Source: Runella sp.
GTDB lineage: Bacteria > Bacteroidota > Bacteroidia > Cytophagales > Spirosomataceae
Assembly: GCA_023254175.1 (NCBI GenBank)
Contig: JALQYJ010000065.1
Coordinates: forward strand, 1 to 39,147
Direction of reading: 5' to 3'
Length of the DNA: 39,147 nucleotides
Shown: positions 25,109-32,901 of the stretch, one piece after another
Layout of the letters: the number at the start of each line of letters is the position of its first letter
How positions within the stretch are numbered: the stretch's first letter is position 1
Notes under the pieces: model-generated
Databases searched by the model: none
What the model saw: only the letters and a program-made list of their open reading frames with translations
What the model was told of the DNA's origin: nothing
Program-made: the position numbers and the translations under genes

Positions 25109-26164
25109 ATGCAAACTATACTTATTACAGGTGGAGCGGGTTTTATTGGTTCACACGTAGTGCGCCGTTTTGTGACTGAATACCCAGCGTATCAGATTGT
25201 GAACCTTGATGCGTTGACGTACGCAGGAAACCTCGCCAATCTTACAGATATTGAAAATGCCCCAAATTACCGTTTTGTCAAAGGCGACATCACCAATGCG
25301 GCATTTATTGATAAATTATTCAAAGACAATGATTTTACGGGGGTAATTCACCTTGCGGCCGAATCGCACGTGGATAGGTCTATTTCGGATCCAATGGCTT
25401 TTGTAATAACCAATGTCATCGGTACAGTTAATTTGTTGAACGCGGCTCGACAGTCCTGGAAAGGGAAAGAGGAGGGACGCCGTTTTTATCACGTTTCGAC
25501 CGACGAAGTGTACGGAGAACTTCACGATCCCAACGAGTTTTTTGTGGAAACGACCAAATACGATCCACGTTCGCCTTATTCAGCTTCAAAAGCTTCGTCT
25601 GACCACTTTGTAAGAGCGTATCACAACACGTACAAGCTTCCAGTAGTAATTTCAAATTGCTCAAACAACTACGGCCCTAATCACTTTCCTGAGAAATTGA
25701 TTCCGTTGATGATTAATAACATTCGGCATAATAAACCGCTTCCTGTGTATGGAAAAGGGGAAAACGTGCGTGATTGGTTGTACGTGGAAGACCACGCACG
25801 GGCGATTGATGCTATTTTTCACCAAGGTGGAAATGGTGAAACCTATAATATCGGTGGTTGTAATGAGTGGAAAAATATTGACTTAGTGCATTTATTGTGC
25901 GGTATCATAGACCAAAAAATAGGCCGCGAAAAAGGCACGTCGGCTCAGTTGATTACGTACGTGACCGACCGTGCTGGCCACGATTTACGTTATGCAATCG
26001 ACCCATCAAAATTGATGAGCGAACTAGGCTGGAAACCTTCTGTAACTTTTGAACAAGGGCTTGAAAAAACGGTACAATGGTACTTAGACAACCAAGAATG
26101 GCTCGACAATGTGACGTCGGGTAATTATCAAAAATACTACGAAGGAATGTACGAAGACCGCTAA
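25109..26164 (+). CDS. rfbB: dTDP-glucose 4,6-dehydratase
   Basis: A 351-residue NAD-dependent dehydratase converting dTDP-glucose to dTDP-4-keto-6-deoxyglucose, second step of dTDP-rhamnose synthesis. It shows GGAGFIGSHVVRRF, the extended N-terminal LDALTYAGNLANL, HLAAESHVDRSI, YHVSTDEVYGEL with the catalytic T-D-E, YSASKASSDHFVRAY with Y-x-x-x-K, and NCSNNYGPNHFPEKLIPL. It follows galE and probably shares its transcript. The partner genes rfbA, rfbC and rfbD are not in the window, so the pathway must be completed elsewhere. Confidence 0.96.
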   Translation: MQTILITGGAGFIGSHVVRRFVTEYPAYQIVNLDALTYAGNLANLTDIENAPNYRFVKGDITNAAFIDKLFKDNDFTGVIHLAAESHVDRSISDPMAFVITNVIGTVNLLNAARQSWKGKEEGRRFYHVSTDEVYGELHDPNEFFVETTKYDPRSPYSASKASSDHFVRAYHNTYKLPVVISNCSNNYGPNHFPEKLIPLMINNIRHNKPLPVYGKGENVRDWLYVEDHARAIDAIFHQGGNGETYNIGGCNEWKNIDLVHLLCGIIDQKIGREKGTSAQLITYVTDRAGHDLRYAIDPSKLMSELGWKPSVTFEQGLEKTVQWYLDNQEWLDNVTSGNYQKYYEGMYEDR

Positions 26165-26190
26165 TAAAAAATGATTTAGGTCTATCTTAT

Positions 26191-26224
26191 AAAAGGGCGT
26201 TGCGCATTAGTGCAGCGCCCTTTC
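26191..26224. terminator. Terminator between rfbB and the YitT gene
   Basis: AAAGGGCGTTGC pairs with GCAGCGCCCTTT with one G-U type mismatch, around an ATTAGT-containing loop. T-rich sequence follows on the plus strand and A-rich sequence precedes it, so it can work both ways. The stop codon of the minus-strand YitT gene (26207-26209) lies in the loop. Confidence 0.8.
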
Positions 26225-27076
26225 TTTTACGATACCCCCACGAGCATCATCAATACCGTGTTGTACCACAAAGGCATGGGGGTCTATTTCTGAAATAGCA
26301 TCCCGTAAACGGCTGACTTCGAGGCGTGTAACGACGGAGTAGAGAACTTTCGTCTCTTGGTTTTGAAGTCCTCTTTTTCCAAAACCTTTTTCGCTATTGA
26401 GTACGGTTACTCCCTTGTGTAGTTTATCAGTAATCATTTCACGAATCGCTTCGTGGTGGTCAGAAACCACCCATATAGCGGTGTATTCTTCGATACCATG
26501 AATCAAATAATCAATAGTTTTGGAGGCAGTAAAGTAAGTTAACATTGAATAAAGCGCAATGTCGATTCCTAAAAAATAGGCGGCTGTGGCAAAAATGAGG
26601 ATGTTCATTCCTAAAATCACATCACCGACACGTAATGCCGAATTTCGACGGCTAATCAGCAGTGCGGCAACTTCGGTACCGTCCAGTACCGCTCCACCCC
26701 GCATGGCTAAGCCAATTCCTGCCCCAATAAAAAAACCACCAAAAACAGATGTTAAGAGTAAATCAGGGGTAACATCTGGAAAATGAACAAACGCTAAACA
26801 CAAAGATAAACCTGTAATGGCAAAGGTACTTTTGATAGCAAACGCTAGGCCAATTTGGCGATAACCCATCAGGATAAAAGGTAGATTGATGACGGGCACA
26901 AGAAGCGCTAGTGGGACGTTTAGAATGGAGGATAATAGCATCGAAATTCCAGTAACACCTCCGTCAATGAAGTGACTCGATAGCAAAAAACCTTTGAGGC
27001 CAAGTCCTGCACTGAAAATTCCTGCCGTAATTAGGGCAGCATCTTTTATTAGAGAACGTTTAGTTATTCCTCGCAT
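26207..27076 (-). CDS. YitT family membrane protein (DUF161/DUF2179)
   Basis: A 289-residue inner-membrane protein. Five to six hydrophobic helices fill residues 10-185, with the family blocks GLGLKGFLLSSHFIDGGVTG, FGGFFIGAGIGLAMRGGAVL and GTEVAALLISRR. The C-terminal 80 residues form a soluble DUF2179 domain (GVTVLNSEKGFGKRGLQNQE, then VVTRLEVSRLRDAISEIDPH), probably a ligand-binding regulatory domain. The transported substrate is not established. It overlaps only the terminator with rfbB and is divergent from the acyltransferase gene. Confidence 0.93.
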   Translation of the reverse strand: MRGITKRSLIKDAALITAGIFSAGLGLKGFLLSSHFIDGGVTGISMLLSSILNVPLALLVPVINLPFILMGYRQIGLAFAIKSTFAITGLSLCLAFVHFPDVTPDLLLTSVFGGFFIGAGIGLAMRGGAVLDGTEVAALLISRRNSALRVGDVILGMNILIFATAAYFLGIDIALYSMLTYFTASKTIDYLIHGIEEYTAIWVVSDHHEAIREMITDKLHKGVTVLNSEKGFGKRGLQNQETKVLYSVVTRLEVSRLRDAISEIDPHAFVVQHGIDDARGGIVKERALH

Positions 27077-27165
27077 ATAAATTCAAACAGAAAAGAGTGG
27101 ATCATTACTTACTCTAACGCACAAAATACAATATCGTTTCCTTTTTTCAAAAAAGTGAAGAAATG

Positions 27166-27196
27166 TTGCTGAAAACGTAAGTGGTCGCTACATTTG
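27166..27196 (+). promoter_or_regulatory. Promoter of the acyltransferase gene
   Basis: TTG at 27166-27168, 20 bases, then TACATTTG at 27189-27196, an exact TAnnTTTG. The predicted leader to the ATG at 27222 is about 20 bases. Confidence 0.72.
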
Positions 27197-27221
27197 AGCA
27201 AAACCAAACCTTTTACCCTTC

Positions 27222-27797
27222 ATGAACTGGCTTTTTGGATTGCTTTATCAACTTGCGGGTTGGCGAACGATAGGTTACGCACCCAAAGAATTAAAAAAGG
27301 GAATTTGGCTTGTATGTCCGCATTGGTACAACTGGGACTTTTTGGTGGGAATAGGAGTTAGAGCCTATATCGACCTGAAAATCGGTTATTTGGGCAAAAG
27401 TAGTTTGTTCAACTGGTATTCAGGTTGGTTGTTTAGAGGGTTGGGAGGGTATCCTGTCGATCGTACTAAAAACAATAACTTGGTAGAGGCTGTTGCCGCA
27501 ACTTTTCAGCAAAACGAAACGATTCACATTGCTATCGCGCCTGAGGGAACGCGCAGTAACGTTTCTAAACTAAAAACGGGTTTTTATTACATGGCTTTGA
27601 AGGCCAATGTCCCCATTATTTTAGTAGGGTTTGATTATCCACGAAAAGCAGTAGTGTTTGGGGATGTTATTTATCCTACGGGCGATTTTGTAAAAGATAT
27701 GAAGCCTATTTATGATTTTTTTCTCACGATTCAAGGGCCTAAAAAAGAGTGGTTACAAAACTACGAGCAAACGGGGGTAATTCCTTTGTCTAAATAG
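27222..27797 (+). CDS. 1-acyl-sn-glycerol-3-phosphate acyltransferase-like protein (PlsC superfamily)
   Basis: A 191-residue membrane-associated acyltransferase-fold protein, shorter than PlsC (about 240). It carries the H-x4-D catalytic motif as PHWYNWDFLVG near residue 34, the block LFRGLGGYPVDRTKN near 82, and IAIAPEGTRS near 109, which bind glycerol phosphate. The tail contains VPIILVGFDYPRKAVVFG. It is expected to transfer an acyl chain to a lysophospholipid or similar acceptor at the inner membrane. The acceptor is uncertain: short versions of this type also occur in non-glycerolipid roles. It converges on wecB. Confidence 0.9.
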   Translation: MNWLFGLLYQLAGWRTIGYAPKELKKGIWLVCPHWYNWDFLVGIGVRAYIDLKIGYLGKSSLFNWYSGWLFRGLGGYPVDRTKNNNLVEAVAATFQQNETIHIAIAPEGTRSNVSKLKTGFYYMALKANVPIILVGFDYPRKAVVFGDVIYPTGDFVKDMKPIYDFFLTIQGPKKEWLQNYEQTGVIPLSK

Positions 27798-27822
27798 TGC
27801 CTGCCTGTGCCGTAGGTCATTT

Positions 27823-28941
27823 CTAACCGACGACACTCGTTAGAAAATCAATGATTCGTTGACTAGCCAAACCATCACCATAGGGGTTGTTGGCTTCAGA
27901 CATACTACGGTAGGTGGTTTCTTGGTTCCATAACTCTGTAACTGCCTGTGTAATTGTTGCACGATGGACCCCCACTAACCGAACTGTACCTGCCTCGACG
28001 GCTTCGGGGCGCTCGGTAGTGTCTCGCATGACGAGTACGGGTTTTCCCAGACTGGGTGCTTCTTCTTGTACCCCGCCCGAATCGGTGAGTATAACCCAAC
28101 TTTTTTTCATGGCATACACAAAATCAGCATAACCCATTGGGGGGGGGAGATGCACATTGGTTAAGTCTCCCAAATGCTCATAAACAGGCTTTTGGACGTT
28201 TGGATTGAGGTGAACAGGATAGACAATTTCAAGGGTAGGAAGTTGTTGTGCAAGTTCGCGCAAGGCTTCACATATTTGAATAAAACCATCTCCAAAGTTT
28301 TCGCGGCGATGCCCTGTCACTAATAAAATCTTGCGATTACTAGCAAACAATTGCTGCAAATCGTCTGCTACTTGTTCCGAAAACCCTACGACTTGTTGGC
28401 TTATGTGCAAAAGGGCGTCTATAACGGTATTGCCCGTTTTGATAATGAGATTTGGGTTGACACCTTCACGCAATAAAGCTTCTACATTACGGTCGGTAGG
28501 GGCAAAATAATAATTGGCGAGGCGGTCAGTGATGAGGCGATTAGCTTCTTCAGGAAAAGGTGATTGCAAATTGCCTGTGCGTAACCCCGCTTCAACATGA
28601 CCTATCTTAATGCCAGCATAAAAAGCTGCCAACGACGTAGCCATGCACGTAGTGGTATCGCCGTGCACTAATACGAGGTCGGGGCGGTAGGTTTGAAAAA
28701 GGGTACGCAGCCCCGTGAGAATCCGACAAGTGATATCGGTTAAGTCTTGCCCCGCTTGCATGATATTTAGGTCAAAATCAGGCGTTAGCTCAAACAATTC
28801 GAGTACTTGGTCGGGCATGTGGCGATGCTGACCTGTCACGCACAACTTATGCTCAAAATGAGGGTTTCGGTTGAGATGGCGTACCAGCATGGCCATTTTG
28901 ATGGCTTCGGGGCGGGTTCCAAAAACAGTGAGGATTCTCAT
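27823..28941 (-). CDS. wecB: Non-hydrolysing UDP-N-acetylglucosamine 2-epimerase
   Basis: A 372-residue cytoplasmic enzyme converting UDP-GlcNAc to UDP-ManNAc, a precursor of surface polysaccharides. Motifs are VFGTRPEAIKMAMLVRHL at the N-terminus, VLVHGDTTTCMATSLAAFY, IGHVEAGLRTGNLQSPFPEE with the HVEAGLRT signature, VTGHRRENFGDG, and DSGGVQEEAPSLGKPVLVMR. Length matches the family. Its ATG overlaps the TGA of the Spx/ArsC-like gene by four bases, so translation may be coupled. It supplies the cell-envelope glycan theme together with galE and rfbB. Confidence 0.96.
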   Translation of the reverse strand: MRILTVFGTRPEAIKMAMLVRHLNRNPHFEHKLCVTGQHRHMPDQVLELFELTPDFDLNIMQAGQDLTDITCRILTGLRTLFQTYRPDLVLVHGDTTTCMATSLAAFYAGIKIGHVEAGLRTGNLQSPFPEEANRLITDRLANYYFAPTDRNVEALLREGVNPNLIIKTGNTVIDALLHISQQVVGFSEQVADDLQQLFASNRKILLVTGHRRENFGDGFIQICEALRELAQQLPTLEIVYPVHLNPNVQKPVYEHLGDLTNVHLPPPMGYADFVYAMKKSWVILTDSGGVQEEAPSLGKPVLVMRDTTERPEAVEAGTVRLVGVHRATITQAVTELWNQETTYRSMSEANNPYGDGLASQRIIDFLTSVVG

Positions 28942-29273
28942 AATCCTTCGGGTTTCCAGCCAATTTTTACGATTTTGCCACTGTTTTCAATCACAGGGCG
29001 CTTAATCAACGACGGTTTTTCTAGCATCAATGCAAGAGCATTTTGAGGATTATTCACGGCTGCTTTTTGCTCTTCAGAAAGTGCTTTAAAGGTAGTCCCA
29101 GCTTTGTTTATCAATGTCGTCCAATCCGTTTGGGCAAGCCAATTTTCAATCGTTTCTTGCGAAATACCTTGTTTCTTGTAGTCGTGGAACAGAAATTCAA
29201 TTTGGTTGGATTTAAGCCAGTTGAGCGTTTTTTTGATTGTGTCGCAATTAGAGATACCGTAAACTGTAAGCAT
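28938..29273 (-). CDS. ArsC/Spx/YffB family thioredoxin-fold protein
   Basis: A 111-residue protein, started at the ATG at 29273 (MLTVYGISNCDTIKKTLNWL). It has the thioredoxin-like fold of the ArsC/Spx superfamily: a single N-terminal Cys in SNCDTIKK, FHDYKKQGISQETIENWL, and the conserved PSLIKRPVIE motif. A CxxC pair is absent, so it is closer to YffB/MgsR than to Spx. It may be a glutaredoxin-dependent reductase, but the substrate is unknown. It is translationally overlapped with wecB and has its own promoter. Confidence 0.92.
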   Translation of the reverse strand: MLTVYGISNCDTIKKTLNWLKSNQIEFLFHDYKKQGISQETIENWLAQTDWTTLINKAGTTFKALSEEQKAAVNNPQNALALMLEKPSLIKRPVIENSGKIVKIGWKPEGL

Positions 29274-29297
29274 AGTGTAAGTAATGGTCGAAAAGTC

Positions 29298-29325
29298 CAA
29301 AAGTAGAAAACTTTTTGGAGAGCAA
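29298..29325 (-). promoter_or_regulatory. Promoter of the Spx/ArsC-like and wecB genes
   Basis: Minus strand: TTG at 29325-29323, 17 bases, then TACTTTTG at 29305-29298. The predicted leader to the ATG at 29273 is about 20 bases. Confidence 0.68.
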
Positions 29326-29339
29326 GAAGTTTATACCGT

Positions 29340-29795
29340 ATGAAATTACGTATTCAAACGCGAGTAAATCAGTCCTACCAAGCGGTTTGGCAAGGGTTCA
29401 ATGAGGAATTGTTTCGCAAGCTTAGCCCACCTTTTCCGCCTGTGCGAGTGATACAATTTGACGGGTGCTTAGCGGGTGATACTGTGGCCTTGGAGCTAAA
29501 CTTTTTTCTCTTTAAACAGCAATGGATAAGCTACATTACTGAACAGCAGTCGTCGGAATCAGAGCATTATTTTGTCGATGAGGGGGTGAAATTACCTTTT
29601 TTCTTGCGTTCTTGGAAACATCGCCACCGAATCATCCGCGAAGAAGGGGGCGGTACACTCATTGCGGACGAAATAGAGTTCAAATCACCTTTTAGAGTAA
29701 CCGATTATTTGATGTATCCGTTGTTGTGGGCACAGTTTGCTTATCGAAAACCGATTTATAAGAAAGCGTTTGCGTTATCGCCCCATTTCTCGTAA
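29340..29795 (+). CDS. SRPBCC (START-like) ligand-binding family protein
   Basis: A 151-residue cytoplasmic protein. The start MKLRIQTRVNQSYQAVWQGF and the later WKHRHRIIREEGGGTLIADE followed by FKSPFR resemble the SRPBCC fold, a helix-grip beta-sheet cavity that binds hydrophobic ligands, in the group of short proteins sometimes labelled as cell-division inhibitor SulA-related. The identity of the ligand is unknown. Its last 21 bases overlap the end of the convergent MlaF-like gene. It is divergent from the Spx/ArsC-like gene. Confidence 0.72.
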   Translation: MKLRIQTRVNQSYQAVWQGFNEELFRKLSPPFPPVRVIQFDGCLAGDTVALELNFFLFKQQWISYITEQQSSESEHYFVDEGVKLPFFLRSWKHRHRIIREEGGGTLIADEIEFKSPFRVTDYLMYPLLWAQFAYRKPIYKKAFALSPHFS

Positions 29796-30521
29796 ACGCT
29801 TACTGGCAAATACAAACTCATTGAGTTCTTTAACATCGGCCTTGAGAATGGTGTTATTGTCGCCTTCCCAGAGTTTATAGCCTTTGTAAAGAAACATCAC
29901 TTTCTCGCCAATTTCGAGTACAGAGTTCATATCGTGTGTGATAACGACGGTGGTGATGTTGTATTCGTCCGTAATTTCCTTAATTAACTCGTCGATTTTG
30001 ATTGAAGTGAGAGGGTCAAGGCCAGAGTTGGGCTCGTCGCAAAACAAATACTTGGGATTCATTACAATGGCTCGAGCAATACCGACTCGCTTTTTCATCC
30101 CCCCACTAATTTCGGAAGGCATTCGATTGACGGCATGGTCGAGCCCTACGCGCGTAAGACAAACCATAACACGGTCGTTTTTTTCGCTTTCGCTCATGTC
30201 GGTGAGCATATCGAGCGGAAAACGTGCGTTTTCCGCTACCGTTTTGGAATCAAACAAGGCTCCTCCTTGAAATAATACTCCCATTTCGCGGCGGATTTGC
30301 TTACGCACTTCTTCATCGCTGTTCCAAAAATCACGGTTGTTGTAAAGTACTTGACCGTTATCGGGGCGAATAAGACCAATGAGGCATTTGAGCAAAACGC
30401 TTTTTCCCGTACCACTACCACCGATGATAAGGCTAGTGTCCCCAGGCTTGAACGTGCCCGAAACACTCCCTAAAACCATTCTACCTTCAAAGGATTTTGC
30501 TATATCAATAAACTGAATCAT
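29775..30521 (-). CDS. ABC transporter ATP-binding protein, MlaF-like
   Basis: A 248-residue ATPase of the MlaF/MKL group, which powers phospholipid or sterol-like lipid traffic across the envelope. It has Walker A GGSGTGKSVLLK near residue 35, the Q-loop MGVLFQGGALFDSKTVAENA that marks the MlaF group, the signature SEISGGMKKRVGIARAI and Walker B YLFCDEPNSGLDP. ITHDMNSVLEIGEKVMFLYKG is the H-loop. MlaF genes normally follow a permease gene (mlaE) and precede a substrate-binding MlaD gene; here it follows tatC by 17 bases and neither partner is present in the window. Confidence 0.93.
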   Translation of the reverse strand: MIQFIDIAKSFEGRMVLGSVSGTFKPGDTSLIIGGSGTGKSVLLKCLIGLIRPDNGQVLYNNRDFWNSDEEVRKQIRREMGVLFQGGALFDSKTVAENARFPLDMLTDMSESEKNDRVMVCLTRVGLDHAVNRMPSEISGGMKKRVGIARAIVMNPKYLFCDEPNSGLDPLTSIKIDELIKEITDEYNITTVVITHDMNSVLEIGEKVMFLYKGYKLWEGDNNTILKADVKELNEFVFASKRLREMGR

Positions 30522-30538
30522 TTATGCTATGATTTTCT

Positions 30539-31441
30539 TTAGACGTCGGCGTCGGGTGTCCAAGGATTGTTAAAAGCATCATCTTCTTCTTTTTTAGCTT
30601 CGATTTCTGCGTCTTCTTTTTTGCCACGTTCTACCCACGCAGATACAAAAATACTGATTTCGTAAAGCAGTGAAAGAGGCAATGCCACTAAGACTTGACT
30701 GAGAACATCAGGAGATGGAGTAATGACAGCTGCTAAAATGAGAATTACCACAAAAGCATGACGACGATACTCGCGCATGAAGCGTGGATTAAGAAAGCCA
30801 ATTTTTGAAAGTACAAACGCCACGACGGGTAATTGGAAAGTAAGACCGCAGGCAAGGGTTAAAATCGAAATTAATCCTACATACGACGTAATATCGAATT
30901 GGTTTTTGATACGGGGGTCGAGCTTAAAGTTGGCGAGGAAGTTGATAGCCAAAGGAGAAACCACATAGTAACCAAAAAGCACCCCTGATAAAAACAGAAA
31001 GGTAACGTAGAACACCGCCCCGCGCGACATTTTGCGTTCGGAGGGTTTTAAACCTGGTTTAATAAAGCGCCAAACTTCCCAGAAAGCATACGGAAAGGCA
31101 AAAAGAAGCCCAATAATTAAGGCTGACATGAGAGCCATGGTAAATTGCCCTGCCATTTCGCGGCTTTGGAGTTCAAAATCAAGCTGGTTGATACAAAGCC
31201 CTTGTGCTCCCGTGAAATCAGCAATTTTACACAACATACGGTAAGTCCAAAAATCAGGGCGAGAGGGCGCAAGAATGATTTTGTCGTATATCTCTTCAAT
31301 AAAAATGAATGCCCCAATGGTGAATACTAAAATGGCGCCTACTGCACGAATTACGTGCCAGCGCAGTTCCTCTAAGTGCTCAATGAACGTCATTTCTGAT
31401 TCTTCGTGGGTGGGGTTGTCAAATTCTTGGTCGAGTGGCAT
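30539..31441 (-). CDS. tatC: Sec-independent protein translocase TatC
   Basis: A 300-residue inner-membrane protein, the receptor of twin-arginine signal peptides. The N-terminal motif MTFIEHLEELRWHVIRAV is the TatC hallmark, and six transmembrane helices follow, with FPYAFWEVWRFIKPGLKPSE and ERKMSRGAVFYVTFLFLSGVL in the conserved central part. The tail is acidic and rich in Lys/Glu (EDAEIEAKKEEDDAFNNPW), longer than in E. coli (258 residues). tatA and tatB are not nearby. It is the first gene before the MlaF-like ATPase, with its own promoter. Confidence 0.95.
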   Translation of the reverse strand: MPLDQEFDNPTHEESEMTFIEHLEELRWHVIRAVGAILVFTIGAFIFIEEIYDKIILAPSRPDFWTYRMLCKIADFTGAQGLCINQLDFELQSREMAGQFTMALMSALIIGLLFAFPYAFWEVWRFIKPGLKPSERKMSRGAVFYVTFLFLSGVLFGYYVVSPLAINFLANFKLDPRIKNQFDITSYVGLISILTLACGLTFQLPVVAFVLSKIGFLNPRFMREYRRHAFVVILILAAVITPSPDVLSQVLVALPLSLLYEISIFVSAWVERGKKEDAEIEAKKEEDDAFNNPWTPDADV

Positions 31442-31482
31442 TTTATTTCAAATAAGGAATGATTGGTAATGTGTACGAACTA

Positions 31483-31516
31483 CAAAGGTACGCGCTTCGA
31501 CGTGTTTGCATTACAA
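31483..31516 (-). promoter_or_regulatory. Promoter of tatC
   Basis: Minus strand: TTG at 31516-31514, 23 bases, then TACCTTTG at 31490-31483, an exact -7 element. The predicted leader to the ATG at 31441 is about 36 bases. The rest of the 236-base gap to 31677 is A/T-rich; TAGTTTTC just before the plus-strand ATG at 31678 is one mismatch from a -7 element. Confidence 0.62.
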
Positions 31517-31677
31517 TTTCTTTAAAAATAAGGTTCAGTTTTGGGCATCTAAGAGGTTTTTACGACTTTTGAGAAAGAATTCGGTATTTATTTTAAGCAG
31601 ATTTTAATGCTTTAAGGTAGGATAATGAATGCCTTTACTGGCTCAATTTCCCATAATCACCATAAACTAGTTTTCAA

Positions 31678-32103
31678 ATGGCGTCGCTTCCTAAAAATAT
31701 ACTTTCCTTTGAAGAGCCTTTCGGAGATACCAACAGCCGTAAAACGGAGCTGAAAGAGGTTTCAGAAGGGTATCGCAAGCTTCTAGAGGAAAAAATGGCG
31801 GATTTAAAAGATGACGCAACTCGTGTCGGTAAACAGGCATTAGTTATCGGTGGTTCTATCGCAGCCGTATATCTTCTGCTCGAATTACTGTTACCCGACG
31901 ATGAACCCGAAGTCAAAACCAAGCAACTTGACTCGTATGCCTTGCCCGAACGAACGAACGTTCAGCCGTCGTGGTTAGTAAAAACAGCCACTTCACTGGC
32001 TTTGACGTGGGCGTTGGATATAGCACGTCAAAAATTAATGGATTTTTTGGCTACACAGCAACAATCGAATGAAGTCAAGAATACGAACGATACTCCAGCA
32101 TAA
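31678..32103 (+). CDS. Small membrane protein of unknown function upstream of GGGP synthase
   Basis: A 141-residue protein. The first 50 residues are charged and helical (REL...KMADLKDDATRVGKQ type composition), followed by a hydrophobic helix ALVIGGSIAAVYLLLELLLP at about 54-73, a polar linker, and a second amphipathic-hydrophobic stretch SWLVKTATSLALTWALDIAR near 100-119. No named family is recognised, although the first helix region resembles DUF883/YqjD-type membrane anchors. Its last 35 bases overlap the start of the next gene in another frame, which suggests translational coupling. A role tied to membrane lipid or to GGGP synthase is only an inference from position. Confidence 0.8.
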   Translation: MASLPKNILSFEEPFGDTNSRKTELKEVSEGYRKLLEEKMADLKDDATRVGKQALVIGGSIAAVYLLLELLLPDDEPEVKTKQLDSYALPERTNVQPSWLVKTATSLALTWALDIARQKLMDFLATQQQSNEVKNTNDTPA

Positions 32104-32830
32104 TCTTCAAGAAAGATGCAAGGCTTTTGCCGTGTTGCTCGACCCCGATAAGGTCGAGTTTTCGTCGTTTCCGTTTTTATTGGCTGAGAGTGTACGTCAC
32201 GGGGTTGATTTCTTCTTTGTCGGAGGAAGCCTCATTACACGCTATGCAGCCGACGAAATCATCAAGGCGATTCATGAGCATACGCCTATTCCTGCCATTT
32301 TATTTCCTGGAAATAGCCTTCACATTGAGCCCTCGGCTGACGCTATTTTGTTGTTGTCGCTGATTTCGGGGCGCAACCCCGAACTGCTCATTGGCCAACA
32401 CGTGGTGGCAGCTCCATTGTTGAAACGTAGCCAACTGGAAATAGTACCCACGGGTTACATGTTGGTAGAAAGTGGGCGTGCTACTACAGTTTCATACATC
32501 AGTAACACTACGCCTATTCCTCACGATAAACCTAGTGTGGCCGCTTGCACGGCCATGGCAGGCGAATTGCTAGGGCTTCAAGTGATGTACTTAGATGCGG
32601 GAAGCGGTGCTCAAAAACCAGTGTCTCCCGAAATGATTTCCGCCGTTCGCAAGGCCGTAGATACGCCTATCATCGTGGGGGGAGGAATCAATTCTTCGTC
32701 CAAAGCACAAGCCGCTCTAGAAGCTGGTGCCGATGTGATTGTGGTAGGAAATGGTATTGAGCAAAATCCCGATCTACTCCCCGAAATAGCCCAGCTTGTC
32801 AGAGCTTTTAATGACAAAGTAAGCGTCTGA
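32069..32830 (+). CDS. Geranylgeranylglyceryl phosphate synthase family protein
   Basis: A 253-residue TIM-barrel prenyltransferase that joins sn-glycerol-1-phosphate to a polyprenyl diphosphate through an ether bond, a reaction typical of archaeal lipid synthesis. The family blocks are present: AFAVLLDPDKVE with the Mg-binding D-P-D-K, DFFFVGGSLITR, ILFPGNSLHIEPSADAILLL, MYLDAGSGAQKPVSPEMISA and PIIVGGGINSSSKAQAALEA with ADVIVVGNGIE. Bacteroidota carry group II versions of this enzyme; the Firmicutes PcrB relatives use heptaprenyl diphosphate. The product lipid in this organism is not known. It overlaps the preceding membrane protein gene by 35 bases and is convergent with galM. Confidence 0.93.
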   Translation: MKSRIRTILQHNLQERCKAFAVLLDPDKVEFSSFPFLLAESVRHGVDFFFVGGSLITRYAADEIIKAIHEHTPIPAILFPGNSLHIEPSADAILLLSLISGRNPELLIGQHVVAAPLLKRSQLEIVPTGYMLVESGRATTVSYISNTTPIPHDKPSVAACTAMAGELLGLQVMYLDAGSGAQKPVSPEMISAVRKAVDTPIIVGGGINSSSKAQAALEAGADVIVVGNGIEQNPDLLPEIAQLVRAFNDKVSV

Positions 32831-32901
32831 AAGAGCAAGTTAGTAAGATCCAAGTAAGTAAAGGTTAAACTTGCTTCTTGCCAACTTGCCTTTTCATTTC
32901 C

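Noticed and set aside
32833-32895. GCAAGTT/AACTTGC repeats between GGGP synthase and galM as a terminator
   Set aside because: The arms are short and widely spaced with several alternative pairings, so no single convincing hairpin can be drawn.
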